This document shows, piece after piece, positions 63,963-64,000 of a stretch of DNA of 64,000 nucleotides; the first letter of the stretch is position 1; every line of letters starts with the position of its first letter. Source of the stretch: Augochlora pura (lineage: Eukaryota > Arthropoda > Insecta > Hymenoptera > Halictidae). The translations under genes were made by a program, and so were the position numbers. The notes beneath the pieces were generated by a model. The model searched no databases, was not told the DNA's origin, and saw only the letters and a list, made by a program, of their open reading frames with translations. The stretch lies in contig NC_135781.1 of NCBI RefSeq assembly GCF_028453695.1, positions 24,737,640-24,801,639 on the forward strand, given 5' to 3'.

Positions 63963-64000
63963 CTCTGCCTCTGCCGCTGCCTCTGCCTCTGCCTCTGCCT
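63963..64000. repeat. Hexanucleotide repeat (CTGCCT)n, runs off the window
   Basis: About six units of CTCTGC with one CCG variant, truncated by the window edge. Confidence 0.8.

Noticed and set aside
1..64000. CRISPR arrays, operons, bacterial promoters
   Set aside because: The window is eukaryotic genomic DNA; no regularly spaced direct repeats or gene clusters are present.

Overview
The window holds one recognisable protein-coding gene: an arthropod ladybird/Lbx homeobox transcription factor on the + strand. It is split into two coding exons (3510-4599 and 52847-53214) by a single intron of about 48 kb. Joining the exons in phase gives a 485-residue protein. It has an eh1-like repression motif, acidic, His-rich and Gln-rich linkers, a complete Lbx-class homeodomain, and a conserved arthropod-type tail. 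Eukaryotic splice signals, the insect-type Lbx tail, and a moderately GC-rich, CpG-rich background broken by AT-rich islands suggest an insect. A hymenopteran (bee, ant or wasp with a fairly GC-rich genome) is most likely, but the species cannot be fixed from the sequence.

Layout: 1-3509 is upstream flank, CpG-rich promoter-like DNA and a probable 5' leader with short upstream ORFs. 3510-4599 is coding exon 1. 4600-52846 is the intron, with no credible nested protein or RNA gene; it carries AT-rich islands, CpG-rich blocks, microsatellites and three small non-autonomous DNA transposons (9085-9329, 12078-12467, 39149-39396). 52847-53214 is exon 2 with the homeobox. 53215 to about 55165 is the probable 3' UTR, with two poly(A) signals, a tandem pair of Pumilio-type elements, an (AG)18 tract and a 246-bp palindromic hAT-like MITE with a perfect 8-bp target duplication. 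55166-64000 is non-coding downstream flank with nested inverted repeats near 56.2 kb, microsatellites and a 28-G homopolymer. No second NK-cluster homeobox is visible.

The function of the window is therefore one developmental regulator embedded in a large non-coding territory, as expected for a gene with complex tissue-specific enhancers. I did not find a new multi-gene system. The observations most worth checking are the hairpin transposon in the presumed 3' UTR, the piggyBac-like MITE that keeps the asymmetric internal-repeat layout of that family, and the nested dyads downstream of the gene.
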